DNA of 64,000 nucleotides from Stackebrandtia endophytica (GTDB taxonomy: Bacteria; Actinomycetota; Actinomycetes; Mycobacteriales; Micromonosporaceae). A program made the position numbers and the translations under genes. Shown one piece after another: positions 8,407 through 18,532 of the stretch. A model generated the notes under the pieces. That model saw only the letters and a list, made by a program, of their open reading frames with translations. It was not told the origin of the DNA and ran no database searches. The stretch spans positions 1,798,001-1,862,000 of the forward strand of contig NZ_VFOW01000001.1 in NCBI RefSeq assembly GCF_006716355.1, in the 5' to 3' direction. The number at the start of each line of letters is the position of its first letter. Position 1 is the first letter of the stretch.

Positions 8407-9906
8407 ATGGCCACCCGACGGGATCAGCTTCAGAGCTACCAGTTTCTGTTGCAACGAGTGGTCTCGGCGCTTGTGTACCGCAAGACCGATCCAGCCCAGT
8501 CCCCGTTTCGGAAGGCCGGTGGCGCCGTCTTCGCGGGCGTGATGCTCAGCATCCTGGCGCTGGCCGTGACCGTCGCGATCTCCTGGTTCAGTTCGAGCTT
8601 CGGAAAGAACGAGACCTGGTGGGAAGGCGGGTACATCGTCATGGAGGAGGACACCGGCACCAAGTACGTGGTCTTCCCCATGAAAGAGGACGCCACCGAG
8701 GAGTTCCCTCAAAAGCTGTACCCGGTGACCAACTTCGCCTCGGCGGCGCTGTTGGCCGGGACCACCGAAACCATCGAGGTCAGCCAGAACTCGCTGACCG
8801 GTGAGGGCATCGACGGCACCGTTCCACCGCGCGGCATGCCGGTGGGCATCTACGGTGCCCCGGATTCACTGCCGTCGGCGGACAATCTGATCAGTGACTC
8901 CTATGCCAGTGTGTGCACGAAACCGCAGGACGACAGTCCCATCTCGTTGTTCTACGTGGGAACCCGCCAGACCAAGGGCCAGGGGCTGAGCGCCTCCGAG
9001 GCCATCCTGCTGGCCGAGGACGACGCGGTGTATCTGGTCGACTCCAACGGTTACAAGCACCTGGTACCGACCCCGGACAGCACGCTGAGCTCACTGGGCA
9101 TCTCCACCGCCACTCGCGCGACCGTGGCGCCCGGTTTCACCAAGGCGCTCCCGACCGGCGTGGATCTCGCCGCACCGCAGATCTCCAACATCGGTGATCC
9201 CTCGACGATCACCGGTCAGAAGATCGGTGACATCTTCGAACACACCGTCGGTTCCAACACCACGTACCTGGTGGCGCTGAGCGAAGGCGCCGCCCCCATC
9301 ACCGAGCTGCAGGCGTTGCTGCTCAAGGGCGAGACCAAGCAGGCGGAGTACATCACGGGTGGACCGGCTCAAGAAGCGGCCAGCGCCACCGCGGGCAACG
9401 ACCACCTGTACTACCCCGACAGCGACGATCCGGTGGCGTTCGCCGCCGCGTTGCCGTTGACGCAACCCACGGTCCCCAACGGCTGGCACGCCGAGCCGGC
9501 CTGCATCAGCTTCGACGGTACGACCGCCGCTATCACCGTCAACGCGGTACTGCCCATCGACGCCGGTATCGACACGGCACAGGCCTCGGATCGTGGCGAG
9601 GTGTACGCCGACCGCATCGTGATCCCGCCGGGCCGGGGCATGTTGGTGCGCACTGGCGAGGAGGCCGGCGCATTCTCGCTGATCGTGGCCGGTCAGCTGT
9701 ATCCGGTCACCCGGTCGGTGCCCAATGAGGAGGCCCGCTACGAGATCGTGGCACCCGCGGACCCGTTGATCGCGATGGGATACGAGGGTTCGCCGCCGGC
9801 GGTACTGAGTTCGGACCTGTTGAGCCTGATCCCCAGCGGCCCCAACCTGAACGTCCAGGACGTCATCAAGAGCGCGTTCGCCAACAACAAGGACGGTCAA
9901 GAGTGA
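8407..9906 (+). CDS. eccB: EccB, ESX/type VII secretion membrane protein
   Basis: This 499-residue protein has a short cytosolic N-terminus beginning MATRRDQLQSYQFLLQR, typical of EccB. A single membrane helix spans about residues 39-61, and a large extracytoplasmic region follows that in EccB forms the repeat-containing periplasmic domain. AAGGAG lies 7-8 nt before the ATG. Its stop codon overlaps the start of mycP by 4 nt, so the two are translationally coupled. It is a core component of the ESX membrane complex with EccC and EccD. Confidence 0.93.
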   Translation: MATRRDQLQSYQFLLQRVVSALVYRKTDPAQSPFRKAGGAVFAGVMLSILALAVTVAISWFSSSFGKNETWWEGGYIVMEEDTGTKYVVFPMKEDATEEFPQKLYPVTNFASAALLAGTTETIEVSQNSLTGEGIDGTVPPRGMPVGIYGAPDSLPSADNLISDSYASVCTKPQDDSPISLFYVGTRQTKGQGLSASEAILLAEDDAVYLVDSNGYKHLVPTPDSTLSSLGISTATRATVAPGFTKALPTGVDLAAPQISNIGDPSTITGQKIGDIFEHTVGSNTTYLVALSEGAAPITELQALLLKGETKQAEYITGGPAQEAASATAGNDHLYYPDSDDPVAFAAALPLTQPTVPNGWHAEPACISFDGTTAAITVNAVLPIDAGIDTAQASDRGEVYADRIVIPPGRGMLVRTGEEAGAFSLIVAGQLYPVTRSVPNEEARYEIVAPADPLIAMGYEGSPPAVLSSDLLSLIPSGPNLNVQDVIKSAFANNKDGQE

Positions 9907-11309
9907 AGCGCCTCGCCCGGTGGGTCGGTACCGGTGTGATCGCCGCCGTCGCCACCTCGGCCCTGACGGCGATCGGGACGCCCGGCACGGCGTGGGCCGA
10001 CCCGGTATGTGAGAACGAGATCGCGAGCGTCGCGCCCCAGGACCTGACGAAGGACCTGCTGTGGGCGCAGGACCTGCTGCGCATGGATCGGGTCTGGCCG
10101 TTGGCCACCGGCAAGGGGATCACCGTCGCGGTCCTGGACTCCGGAGTCCAGGCCGATCACCCGTTGCTCGCCGGGAAGGTGCTGGACGGCAAGGCGTACA
10201 TCGACGTGCAGTCCACCGACCCCGACGAACAGAATCTGTCGGACAAGGCGCTGCGCGACTGCGTCGGCCACGGCACCGCGGTGGCGGGCGTCATCGCCGG
10301 CGACAAGTCGGATGAGAACGGCTTCTACGGAATGGCCCCGGACGCCAAGATCCTGCCGGTACGCATCGCCAACACCAACCCGGGCATGGACAAGGACGAA
10401 GAAGACGAGGACAAGGAGGCCGACGACATCATCGTTCCTCCCAGCCAGTTCGCCGCCGCGATCGACTACGCCGTCGGGCAGGGCGCCGACGTCATCAACA
10501 TGTCGGTGAAGTACACCCAGAATCACGCTCCGATCGAGGCCGCCGTCCAGCAGGCACTGAACGCGGGTGTAGTGCTGGTGGCCTCCGGCGGCAACGACGG
10601 CGACAAGGAGTTGAAGGAGGCGACCCAGCCGGTCTACCCCGCCAACTACCCGGGCGTCATCGGAGTGGGAGCCGTCGACTCGACGTTGACCCGGTCGACG
10701 ATCTCACAGTGGGGACCGTGGATCGACCTGGTCGCGCCGGGCGTGAGTATCGGGGCGCCGCAGTCCGACGGAAAATTCCAGGAGGGCTTCGGCGGTACCT
10801 CGGCGGCGGCGGCCTTCGTGTCGGGCGCGGCGGCCCTGCTGGCGGAGTTGTACCCGAACTGGACACCGGACCAGTACGCCGCCCAGTTGACGGGCACCGC
10901 CAGCGGTGTCTCGGGGAGCCTGGCCGACGGTGAATACGGCACCGGAATGGTCGACCCGTATCGGGCGGTGACCGAGCGTCTCACCAGCGGAGAACCGGTG
11001 CCGGTGACCTCGATCGATCCGCCGGTGTTGACCGAGGCTCAGGTGCAGCGGCACGAGGATTTCGCCTGGATGAACGACTGGGCCCTGATCATCGCGTTCA
11101 GCGCTCTGGGTGTCTTCATTGCGACGCTGACCGGTGTGGCCGCATTGCGTCGGGGTCGACGAGTCGGCTGGCGAATCGGGCGGGCATCCAAAGAGGACAT
11201 GATTGAGCCGATCGACGACGGAGACCCGATCGGGTTGTTCCAGGGCATCAAGGGCCTCAAACAGTTATCGGGCTGTTCTGGGCGATCCATTGATCGCCGG
11301 CAGCGGTGA
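9903..11309 (+). CDS. mycP: MycP, type VII secretion-associated subtilisin-like serine protease (mycosin)
   Basis: This 468-residue secreted and membrane-anchored protease has a signal peptide of about 32 residues ending AWA. The subtilase triad is visible as Asp in VAVLDSG (about 79), His in GHGTAVAG (about 123) and Ser in GGTSAAAAF (about 300). A C-terminal membrane helix (about 392-415) with a basic cytosolic tail follows. Mycosins cap and stabilise the ESX membrane complex. The GTG start lies inside the eccB stop region (4-nt overlap). An acidic insertion (MDKDEEDEDKE) lies between the His and Ser blocks. Confidence 0.94.
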   Translation: MKRLARWVGTGVIAAVATSALTAIGTPGTAWADPVCENEIASVAPQDLTKDLLWAQDLLRMDRVWPLATGKGITVAVLDSGVQADHPLLAGKVLDGKAYIDVQSTDPDEQNLSDKALRDCVGHGTAVAGVIAGDKSDENGFYGMAPDAKILPVRIANTNPGMDKDEEDEDKEADDIIVPPSQFAAAIDYAVGQGADVINMSVKYTQNHAPIEAAVQQALNAGVVLVASGGNDGDKELKEATQPVYPANYPGVIGVGAVDSTLTRSTISQWGPWIDLVAPGVSIGAPQSDGKFQEGFGGTSAAAAFVSGAAALLAELYPNWTPDQYAAQLTGTASGVSGSLADGEYGTGMVDPYRAVTERLTSGEPVPVTSIDPPVLTEAQVQRHEDFAWMNDWALIIAFSALGVFIATLTGVAALRRGRRVGWRIGRASKEDMIEPIDDGDPIGLFQGIKGLKQLSGCSGRSIDRRQR

Positions 11310-11487
11310 CGTCGTCCGACGAACACCGTCTCGACAGGGTGGCTGAGGAGTCACCGGGGATGGCGGAGCTGCTCACGATGCGTGTGGCGGAGACTCGTTG
11401 CACTGCAATGCATCGGGGCATCGACTGGGAACGGCTGGCTGCGAAAAATCGGATGCGTCGTCGGCTTGACTGTCCGATTATTGCGGG

Positions 11488-12411
11488 ATGCTCTATCAAC
11501 ACCCACTGGCATATCTGATCGGGCTGCACGGCGTAGCACTGTTGCGGGCCTGGGGAGGCGAGCATGATCGGGAGTTCGTGGCGGCTCGGCTGGCCGAGAT
11601 CCGCGAACTCCTCGACGACGACCGGTGGGGTGACGGCGCCACCGCACCGGCCCTGCCGATAGCCGACCTGTACGACGGATGGTCGGCCTGGTACGACGAA
11701 CCGGGCAACCGGATGCTCGACATCGAACAGCCCCACGTATGGGAGATCCTGGATCGTGCCGAGCCGGGCACCGCCTTGGACGCCGCGTGCGGAACCGGCC
11801 GACATGCCGAATACCTTGCCCGGCTGGGACACGAGGTGATCGGCGTGGACGGCTCGCCCGGGATGCTCGCCAAGGCGCGGACGAAGGTCCCCGACGGCCG
11901 GTTCCACCTCGGTGAGCTGGAAAGCCTTCCACTCCCCGACGACCGGGTCGACCTCGCAGTGTGTGCTTTGGCCCTGTGTCATGTCCCCGACCTGGCACCG
12001 GTGTTCCGGGAGTTCGCCCGGGTTCTGAAACCCGGTGGACGACTGGTGGTGTCCGATACCCGGGGTCTGCTCGACGGATTCGATCATCCGCTCATCCATC
12101 GCACCCCCGAGGGCGACGTCGGGTTCATTCCGAACCATCACCGCTCGGCCGCCGACTACCTCACCGCCGCGATCGCCGCGGGCTTCGAGGTGTTGAGTTG
12201 CGTCGAACCACGGCAGCCGTTCCCCTACGTGGATGATGACGGCGTACCACCCGGTGCGCAGGGCCCGGTGCCCGAGAGCCTCCCCGACGAGATGCCCAAC
12301 GTGTGGGGATTGCATCGGTTCGCCGTCGCGGCGACCAACGCGGCCACCCGGGATGTCCCCATCCTGATCGTGTGGGAGTTCCGGCTTCGACGAACCGACG
12401 AAACGGCCTGA
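11488..12411 (+). CDS. Class I SAM-dependent methyltransferase
   Basis: This 307-residue protein has an N-terminal extension of about 90 residues, then a Methyltransf_11/25-type Rossmann domain. The SAM-binding motif is LDAACGTGRHAEYLARLGH, the acidic end of beta 2 is GVDGS, and the post-motif is VLKPGGRLVVSD. The substrate is unknown. The ATG is preceded by GATTAT with 6 nt spacing, which fits a leaderless start, and no clear Shine-Dalgarno is present. It lies between mycP and the convergent ileS and shares a terminator hairpin with ileS. Confidence 0.85.
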   Translation: MLYQHPLAYLIGLHGVALLRAWGGEHDREFVAARLAEIRELLDDDRWGDGATAPALPIADLYDGWSAWYDEPGNRMLDIEQPHVWEILDRAEPGTALDAACGTGRHAEYLARLGHEVIGVDGSPGMLAKARTKVPDGRFHLGELESLPLPDDRVDLAVCALALCHVPDLAPVFREFARVLKPGGRLVVSDTRGLLDGFDHPLIHRTPEGDVGFIPNHHRSAADYLTAAIAAGFEVLSCVEPRQPFPYVDDDGVPPGAQGPVPESLPDEMPNVWGLHRFAVAATNAATRDVPILIVWEFRLRRTDETA

Positions 12412-12420
12412 GTGGTCGTC

Positions 12421-12446
12421 CCGGGGAGGCCTGTCGGCCTCCCCGG
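12421..12446. terminator. Bidirectional terminator hairpin between the methyltransferase gene and ileS
   Basis: A perfect 11-bp stem, CCGGGGAGGCC (12421-12431) with GGCCTCCCCGG (12436-12446) and a TGTC loop, lies between the two convergent stop codons. There is no long T tract on either side, which is common for actinobacterial terminators. Confidence 0.8.
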
Positions 12447-12452
12447 ACTCAC

Positions 12453-15400
12453 TCACGCCTTGGTGACCAGCACTCGCACGGTGGTGCCGTCGCCGGCCTC
12501 CCCGGTGGTGCCCTCGGCGGCACCGATGGGCGCGAACTCCACCGAGGTCGCCAGGGTTTCACCCGCGACGAAATCACGGTGCGCGCTGACCGCGTCGACG
12601 ACTTCCTGCGGGGTGTCCAGTCGCAACTCGATGCGGTCGGTCACTTCGAGGTCGGCCTCCTTCCGGGCCTGCTGAACCACCCGGACGACGTCGCGCGCGA
12701 TTCCCTCGGCATACAACTCGGGGGTGACCTCGGTGTCCAGCACGACCACGCCGTCACCGCCGGGCAGTGACGCGGTCCGTTCCGCCGCACGTGGCGTCAG
12801 GGTCAGGTCGTACTCGCCGTCCTCCAACCGCACGCCTCCGGCGGTCACGCCGTCGGAGTCGGCCGCCCAGTCACCGGACTTGACGGCCTTGATGACGCGC
12901 TGGACGTCCTTGCCGAGTCGAGGTCCCAGTACTCGGGGTACCAGGCTCAACGTCTGGTCGCAGTAGGCGTCGACGCTGTCGACGAACCCGACCCGTTTGA
13001 CGTTGACCTCGTCGGCGATCAGCGACTCGAACCGGCTGAGCGATTCGGCCGCCGGGGTGGCGACCGTCAGCTCCGCCAACGGCAACCGGACCCGCAGTTT
13101 CATCGCCTTGCGCAGCGAGAGGGCCGACGAGCAGACATCGCGCACCGCGTCCATCTCCACCACCAGGGCGGGGTCGTCGGGAAGCTGCGACGCGTCCGGA
13201 TAGTCGACCAGGTGGACCGAGCGGCCACCGGTCAGGCCCCGCCAGATGTCCTCGGTGATCAACGGCATCAGCGGCGCCGACACCTCGCACACCAGCCGCA
13301 GCACGGTCGCCAGGGTGGCGCAGGCGTCGTGGTCTCCGCTCCAGAACCGGTCGCGGGAGCGACGCACGTACCAGTTGGTCAACGCGTCCAGGTAGAAACG
13401 CACCGAGTTGCAGGCCGCCGAGAGGTCGTAGGCGTCCATCGACTCGGCAACGTCGACGACCAGCTGCCGCGTCTTGGCCAAGATGTACTGGTCCAGGACG
13501 TTGTCACTGCGCAGCGCGCGGGCGGTGGCCTCATCCGGTCCGGCGTCGTAGTCGGCGGCACCGGCGTACAGCGAGAAGAAGTACCAGACGTTCCACAGTG
13601 GCAGGATGACCTGGCGGACGGTGTCGCGGATACCGGATTCGGTGACCGCCATGTCGCCGCCGCGCAGAACCGGTGAGGCGACCAGGAACCAGCGCATCGC
13701 ATCGGCGCCGTAGGAGTCGAAGACCTCGTAGACGTCCGGATAGTTGCGCAGGCTCTTCGACATCTTGCGGCCGTCTTCGCCCAGCAGCGTCCCATGCACC
13801 ACACAGGTTTTGAACGCCGGACGATCGAACAGCGCGGTCGCCAGGACGTGCATCGTGTAGAACCAGCCGCGGGTTTGCGGGCTGTACTCGACGATGAAGT
13901 CACCCGGGTAGTGGTCCTCGAACCATTCGGTGTTCTCGAACGGGTAGTGGACCTGCGCGAACGGCATGGAGCCCGACTCGAACCAGCAGTCCAAGACCTC
14001 CGGCACGCGACGCATCGTCGACTTTCCGGTGGGGTCGTCGGGGTTGGGTCGGGTCAGTTCGTCGATGAACGGTCGGTGCAGGTCGGTCACCTCGACACCG
14101 AAGTCACGGCTCAGGTCGGCGAGCGAACCGTAGACGTCCACGCGCGGGTGCTGCGGGTCGTCGGACACCCACACCGGGATCGGTGAACCCCAGAACCGGT
14201 TGCGGGAGATGTTCCAGTCGCGGGCGCCCTCCAGCCACTTGCCGAACTGTCCGTTCTTGACGTGGGCGGGAGTCCAGTCGATCTGCTGGTTGAGTTCGAC
14301 CATGCGGTCGCGGAACTTGCTGACCGCGACGAACCAGCTGGACACCGCGCGCTGGATCAACGGGGAATCGCAGCGCCAACAGTGCGGGTAGGAGTGCAGG
14401 TAGGTGTCGTGGCGCAGCAGCCGACCGGACTCCTTGAGGTCACGGATGATGGCCTTGTTGGCGTCGAAGACGTGCTGTCCGGTGTAGGGCGGCGTCTCCT
14501 CGGTGAAACGCCCCTGCGAATCGACCGGCACGACCGGTTCGATCCCGGCGGCGTCGGTGACGACCTTGTCCTCCTCACCGAAGGCGGGCGCGATGTGAAC
14601 GACACCACTACCGTCCTCAGTGGTCACATAGTCGGCGGCCAGCACCTGGTGGGCATTGGTGCGTCCGGCGAAGAAGTCGAACGGCGGCCGGTACCGCATA
14701 CCGACCAGGTCGGCGCCGACGTGGCGGGACAGGACGGTCGGTTCCTCACCCAGTTCCCGGGCGTAGGCGGCGACCCGGGCCTCGGCCAACAGGTAACGGC
14801 TGCCCTCGTGTTCGACGACGACATAGTCGACCTCGGGGTGCACGGCCGCGGCCAGGTTGGACGGCAACGTCCACGGCGTCGTCGTCCACACCAACAGGTT
14901 GACGCCGTCGAGCTCGCCGCCGACGACCGGCAGACTCACCGTGACCGCGGGGTCCTGTCGGTCCCGGTAGGTGTCGTCCATCTTGGTCTCGGTGTTCGAC
15001 AGTGGAGTCTCACAGCGCCAGCAGTACCACAGGACCCGGTAGCCCTCGTAGACCAAACCCTTGTCGTACAGGGTTTTGAACGCCCACATGACGCTTTCCA
15101 TGTAATCCAGGTCGAGCGTCTTGTAGTCGTTGTCGAAGTCCACCCAGCGCGCCTGCCGGGTGACGTACCGCTCCCAGTCCTTGGTGTACTTGAGAACCGA
15201 GTCGCGGGTCGCGGCGTTGAACTTCTCGACCCCCATCTCCTCGATCTCGGCCTTGGAGGAGATGCCCAGTTGCTTCTCCGCCTCGACCTCGGCGGGCAGG
15301 CCGTGGCAGTCCCAACCGAAACGGCGCTCGACATGTCGCCCGCGCATCGTCTGATAGCGCGGCACGATGTCCTTGACGTAGCCGGTCAGCAGGTGCCCGT

Positions 15401-15599
15401 AGTGGGGCAGGCCGTTGGCGAACGGCGGTCCGTCGTAGAAGACGAACTCGTTGTCGCCGTTGCGTCCGGCGGGTCGCTGCTCGACCGAGGCGGTGAACGT
15501 CTGGTCGTCCGCCCAGTGGGCCAGCACGCGCTCCTCGACCTTGGGCAGGTTGGGGCTGGCGGGAACTCCCCGACTGGGATCGTCCTTCGGGTAGGCCAT
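12453..15599 (-). CDS. ileS: Isoleucyl-tRNA synthetase
   Basis: This 1048-residue class Ia aminoacyl-tRNA synthetase charges tRNA-Ile. The HIGH-type signature reads PHYGH (about residue 65), KMSKS is seen in [10 protein letters not shown] (about 613), and the editing domain lies between them. The length matches the long actinobacterial (eukaryote-like) IleRS type. I chose ATG 15599 ([11 protein letters not shown]) because AAGGAG lies 7 nt upstream. A longer frame starting at GTG 15674 would run through the T-box RNA and is rejected. Expression should be controlled by the T-box riboswitch directly upstream. Confidence 0.97.
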   Translation of the reverse strand: MAYPKDDPSRGVPASPNLPKVEERVLAHWADDQTFTASVEQRPAGRNGDNEFVFYDGPPFANGLPHYGHLLTGYVKDIVPRYQTMRGRHVERRFGWDCHGLPAEVEAEKQLGISSKAEIEEMGVEKFNAATRDSVLKYTKDWERYVTRQARWVDFDNDYKTLDLDYMESVMWAFKTLYDKGLVYEGYRVLWYCWRCETPLSNTETKMDDTYRDRQDPAVTVSLPVVGGELDGVNLLVWTTTPWTLPSNLAAAVHPEVDYVVVEHEGSRYLLAEARVAAYARELGEEPTVLSRHVGADLVGMRYRPPFDFFAGRTNAHQVLAADYVTTEDGSGVVHIAPAFGEEDKVVTDAAGIEPVVPVDSQGRFTEETPPYTGQHVFDANKAIIRDLKESGRLLRHDTYLHSYPHCWRCDSPLIQRAVSSWFVAVSKFRDRMVELNQQIDWTPAHVKNGQFGKWLEGARDWNISRNRFWGSPIPVWVSDDPQHPRVDVYGSLADLSRDFGVEVTDLHRPFIDELTRPNPDDPTGKSTMRRVPEVLDCWFESGSMPFAQVHYPFENTEWFEDHYPGDFIVEYSPQTRGWFYTMHVLATALFDRPAFKTCVVHGTLLGEDGRKMSKSLRNYPDVYEVFDSYGADAMRWFLVASPVLRGGDMAVTESGIRDTVRQVILPLWNVWYFFSLYAGAADYDAGPDEATARALRSDNVLDQYILAKTRQLVVDVAESMDAYDLSAACNSVRFYLDALTNWYVRRSRDRFWSGDHDACATLATVLRLVCEVSAPLMPLITEDIWRGLTGGRSVHLVDYPDASQLPDDPALVVEMDAVRDVCSSALSLRKAMKLRVRLPLAELTVATPAAESLSRFESLIADEVNVKRVGFVDSVDAYCDQTLSLVPRVLGPRLGKDVQRVIKAVKSGDWAADSDGVTAGGVRLEDGEYDLTLTPRAAERTASLPGGDGVVVLDTEVTPELYAEGIARDVVRVVQQARKEADLEVTDRIELRLDTPQEVVDAVSAHRDFVAGETLATSVEFAPIGAAEGTTGEAGDGTTVRVLVTKA

Positions 15600-15603
15600 C
15601 GAT

Positions 15604-15800
15604 GTCTCCTTCGCACCGGCCGAAAACTGAACTTGCCGTGTGCGAGGACGGGCCTTGGCGGCTCGCGGTACCACCTCGCTTGGCGATCACGACGGATCGC
15701 CCGCTCAACATCCGGCTGTGACGGGCCGGGCCCGTTCGGTTCTAGTGAGGCCCGGGTGGGCCCGTTCTTCCGAATGGCTCGCCGGTGATAGCCGGGTCAT
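15604..15800 (-). ncRNA. ileS T-box riboswitch (translational, actinobacterial type)
   Basis: Reading the minus strand, stem I contains GCTATCACCGGCGAGCC followed by TTCGGAAGAACGG, the characteristic short stem I of actinobacterial ileS T-boxes. The specifier codon is ATC at 15787-15789. The T-box sequence AGGTGGTACCGCG lies at 15664-15676 and can pair within GCGAGG...CCTCGC. The ileS Shine-Dalgarno follows about 50 nt later without a U-tract terminator, so control is likely at translation initiation. Uncharged tRNA-Ile is the expected ligand. Confidence 0.92.
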
Positions 15801-16170
15801 CGCCAGACACTGTGCGTGACGCCCAATGCGACATCAAGCTTAACCACGCGTGTTGGATCGAGGCTACCGCCCTGGCGACCTCGCCCGCCACCGGATTTCA
15901 GGCCGCCTGCACAGGGTGCTCCGCGCCCTGCTGGGCGCTTCCCCCGATGGTTTGGCCGCCCGCGACGGGCGGTTGTCCACAGCGGGAGGGTTCTCCACAG
16001 GCACCTGATCATCCACAGGCCTACCCGGTATGTGCTGGTCAATCTGTGCTTCGCCGTTCTACGATCAAAATAGGGGCGGAGGTTGGAGGCCCCCGACCAT
16101 CGTCGAGGGCCCTGCACCCCAGTTGTCCCCCACCATCGCGCAATGGAACCGGACCAGCGGTCCCGCGAGT
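15801..16170. other. Gene-free region between ileS leader and membrane protein gene
   Basis: No gene is seen here. It should hold the ileS promoter (minus strand, near 15830-15870). Its right part contains three DnaA-box-like 9-mers spaced exactly 18 bp and the rest of a non-coding repeat whose second copy lies near 19249-19365. Confidence 0.5.
15973..16095. repeat. DnaA-box-like repeat block, copy 1
   Basis: The 9-mers TTGTCCACA (15973), TTCTCCACA (15991) and TCATCCACA (16009) have a regular 18-bp period. The first matches the actinobacterial DnaA box. They are followed by ctacccggtatgtgctggtc and ctacgatcaaaataggggcg. The same order of sequences recurs at 19249-19365 in a more degenerate form. 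The function is unknown; it could be DnaA titration, or the relic of a mobile element. Confidence 0.6.
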
Positions 16171-17250
16171 TCAGCGCGATTCCGCCTCCTGCGATGCCTT
16201 CCCGGATACGGCACGACCCGAATCGCAAGCCGGGCAGGCGGTCCGCCGCCACCAGTACGCGATGGTCGCCACCAGCAGCGCACCACCCCACAGGGGCCAA
16301 ATTGTCTCGGGCAGCATCGCCGCGAGATCCTTTACGGACACTCCGTTGACCGTCACCAGCCTGATGTACATGAACCCGGCCGCCGTCACCAGAACCGACA
16401 CCAGGCTCGCCGGGACCACCGCCAGCATCGGCGGCACCCGACGCCCGGCCAAACCGATCATCCAGCGCGGGAACACCTCGCCCCAGCGCTGCACCAGTCC
16501 GAGCGTCAGTATCGCGCCGCCAGCGCCAAGGCTGGCCAGGGCCGCACCCGCCAGCCACAAGCCCTCGCGTTGTCCCTCCGCGAACGCCTCCGCGTCGAGT
16601 CCCAGGGGGAAGCCCAATGCCCACGCCCATCGGGTCGCGCAGTACAGCAACGGCACCACGACCGCCACCGTGACGGCGATCCGCCCGATTCGGGTGAGCC
16701 GCTTCGAATCGATCGCCGGCCGTCCGCATTCGCCGCACCCGTCGGCGGTGTCGCGGACGTACCGCCACGTAGTGGCCGCGACCGCCGTCCCGGCCAGCAA
16801 CAGGAGCAGCAGGTTGACGCGCGGCCAGCTGACGAGCTCGGCGAATCCGACGTTCGCCGGCCAGTCGAACAGTGGTTTGCTGATCAGCAGAATCGGCGTG
16901 TAGGCGACCAGGATCAGCGGCCGGAAATCCTGGATGACCACGGTCAGGCCCACGGCCAGCACGATTCCGGCGCCGATCAGGAACTTGCGCGGCCCGACCC
17001 GCCGGGTCATCGCCGTGCACAGCGCCGCGACCGCCACACCGACGATCGCCACGCCGATTCCGGTGATCTGCGGGGTGGCCGTGCCCAACACCGACAAGCC
17101 GAACGCCTCGTCTCCGCCCGCGACCAGTTCGGCGTCACCGACCCCGAACGGGAATCCGGGCATCCCGAACGCCCACCCGACACCCAGCGCCGCGTATAGC
17201 GCACCGAACATCGCGGTCACGTATCCGATCCATCTGGTATCTCGTCTCAT
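16171..17250 (-). CDS. Polytopic membrane protein of unknown function
   Basis: This 359-residue protein has about eight or nine hydrophobic segments. Cys pairs resembling zinc-binding turns occur in a mid-protein loop (CGECGRP) and near the C-terminus (RRTACPACDSG). I do not recognise the family. It is transcribed divergently from a sensor kinase gene 127 nt away, an arrangement often seen for the target or accessory protein of a two-component system. No strong Shine-Dalgarno is visible before ATG 17250. A DnaA-box-like repeat lies just beyond its stop codon. Confidence 0.75.
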   Translation of the reverse strand: MRRDTRWIGYVTAMFGALYAALGVGWAFGMPGFPFGVGDAELVAGGDEAFGLSVLGTATPQITGIGVAIVGVAVAALCTAMTRRVGPRKFLIGAGIVLAVGLTVVIQDFRPLILVAYTPILLISKPLFDWPANVGFAELVSWPRVNLLLLLLAGTAVAATTWRYVRDTADGCGECGRPAIDSKRLTRIGRIAVTVAVVVPLLYCATRWAWALGFPLGLDAEAFAEGQREGLWLAGAALASLGAGGAILTLGLVQRWGEVFPRWMIGLAGRRVPPMLAVVPASLVSVLVTAAGFMYIRLVTVNGVSVKDLAAMLPETIWPLWGGALLVATIAYWWRRTACPACDSGRAVSGKASQEAESR

Positions 17251-17365
17251 GGTTCAAGCCTTAACCGGTAATCCCCTGGCGTCGATATGCCGAAGTACCG
17301 ATTACCGGGCCGCTGAGCTCCCCGGCTGTGCCGTTCGGCATATCGCTGCCGACCGTCGGAGTGCC

Positions 17366-17371
17366 TAGGCT
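17366..17371 (+). promoter_or_regulatory. -10 element of the sensor kinase gene (leaderless)
   Basis: TAGGCT lies exactly 6 nt before ATG 17378, which puts the expected transcription start at the first base of the start codon. There is no Shine-Dalgarno sequence. Confidence 0.6.
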
Positions 17372-17377
17372 GATGGC

Positions 17378-18532
17378 ATGCGGAATTGGCGGCGGATCAT
17401 CGCGGCGACCGGCGCGGCGGCGTTGGCGGCGGGAGCGGTGACGCTACCCGCCGACCGGGTCGGCCACATGGTGACGCCGGTGGCCGGGTGCGTCGGGTTC
17501 GCCGTGCTGCTGTGGTGGTGGCCGCGCAGTCGCGGCTGGATCGCGGCGATCACGACCGGCGTCGGCGTAGTGTCCATCGTGGTCACAATGGCGGTGTCCG
17601 GTGACGGCCGTGCCGCCGACGCCGAGGTCCCGACTACATTGTGGATGATGCTCGAGCCGGCGGTGCTCGCCGTGCTGGCCTACCTGACGTTGCGGTGGGC
17701 GACACCTCGGGTGGCGCTGGCGGCGTCGGGCACCGTGGCGGTGGGCACCGCACTCCAGGTGCAGCGGTACCTGTGGTTCGATCCATTGTGGGAGCGTGCG
17801 GCGGGGAGCCTGCTGTGGCTGTTTCCGGCGATGCTGGCTGCCGGCGCGGGGTGGTACCTGCGCGAGGTCGCCGAACGTCGGCGCGTGGCAGTGGCCGAGG
17901 CGCAACAGGCACAGCGACTCGATTTGGCCGCCGATCTGCACGACTTCGTCGCGCATGACGTCAGCGAGATAGTCGCGCAGGCGCAGGCGGCTCGCCAGGT
18001 GTTGTCGCCCGATCAGGCAATGCTGGCGGTTCTGGAACGCATCGAGGCCGCCGGGCTCCGCGCATTGTCTTCAATGGATAGAACTGTGGGTGTGCTCCGG
18101 CAACCCGGTGACGCCGCCACCCGGCCCACTGGCGGCATGGCCGACATACCCGAGATCGTCGCCCGGTTCAGCCAGCCCGGTGGCACCACCGCCCGACTGA
18201 AACCCGAGCAGATGCCCGACGCACCGAGGGAGGTAGCCGCGGTGGCGCACCGGATCGTGGTGGAGGCATTGACCAACGTGCGGCGGCACGCACCCGAGGC
18301 CGACACGGTCACCGTCGAACTGACCGACGAGTCGTCGGCACTGTCGGTGACGGTCACCGACGCCGGTGGCCGCCGATCCGACGGCGGCGGCCGGGCGTCC
18401 GGCTTCGGGCTGGCCGGGCTGACGCAACGCGTCGAGGCCATCGGCGGCACCCTCACCGCCGGGCCGCAGGGCGACGGCTGGCGACTCGCCGCGACACTGC
18501 CACTAACCGGAACGCGACGGGGAGACACATGA
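17378..18532 (+). CDS. NarL-family sensor histidine kinase
   Basis: This 384-residue kinase has about five N-terminal membrane segments (residues 5-165), then a HisKA_3 dimerisation domain with the phospho-acceptor His near residue 188 ([12 protein letters not shown]). A HATPase domain at the C-terminus has an N-box-like [15 protein letters not shown] and a G-box-like GFGLAGL. It phosphorylates the partner regulator encoded next, whose ATG overlaps this stop codon by 4 nt. The sensed signal is unknown. The start fits a leaderless transcript. The divergent membrane protein gene is a candidate target. Confidence 0.9.
   Translation: MRNWRRIIAATGAAALAAGAVTLPADRVGHMVTPVAGCVGFAVLLWWWPRSRGWIAAITTGVGVVSIVVTMAVSGDGRAADAEVPTTLWMMLEPAVLAVLAYLTLRWATPRVALAASGTVAVGTALQVQRYLWFDPLWERAAGSLLWLFPAMLAAGAGWYLREVAERRRVAVAEAQQAQRLDLAADLHDFVAHDVSEIVAQAQAARQVLSPDQAMLAVLERIEAAGLRALSSMDRTVGVLRQPGDAATRPTGGMADIPEIVARFSQPGGTTARLKPEQMPDAPREVAAVAHRIVVEALTNVRRHAPEADTVTVELTDESSALSVTVTDAGGRRSDGGGRASGFGLAGLTQRVEAIGGTLTAGPQGDGWRLAATLPLTGTRRGDT

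Noticed and set aside
11257-12456. 399-codon open frame on the minus strand
   Set aside because: Antisense to the methyltransferase gene, which has a clear SAM-binding motif.
15600-15674. N-terminal extension of IleS from GTG 15674
   Set aside because: The codons come from the T-box RNA itself; AAGGAG before ATG 15599 fixes the start.
14262-15788. 508-codon open frame on the plus strand
   Set aside because: Antisense to ileS and its T-box, with no recognisable motif.
15973-16017. Chromosomal replication origin
   Set aside because: Only three DnaA-box-like sites, no AT-rich unwinding region and no dnaA/dnaN/gyrB neighbours.
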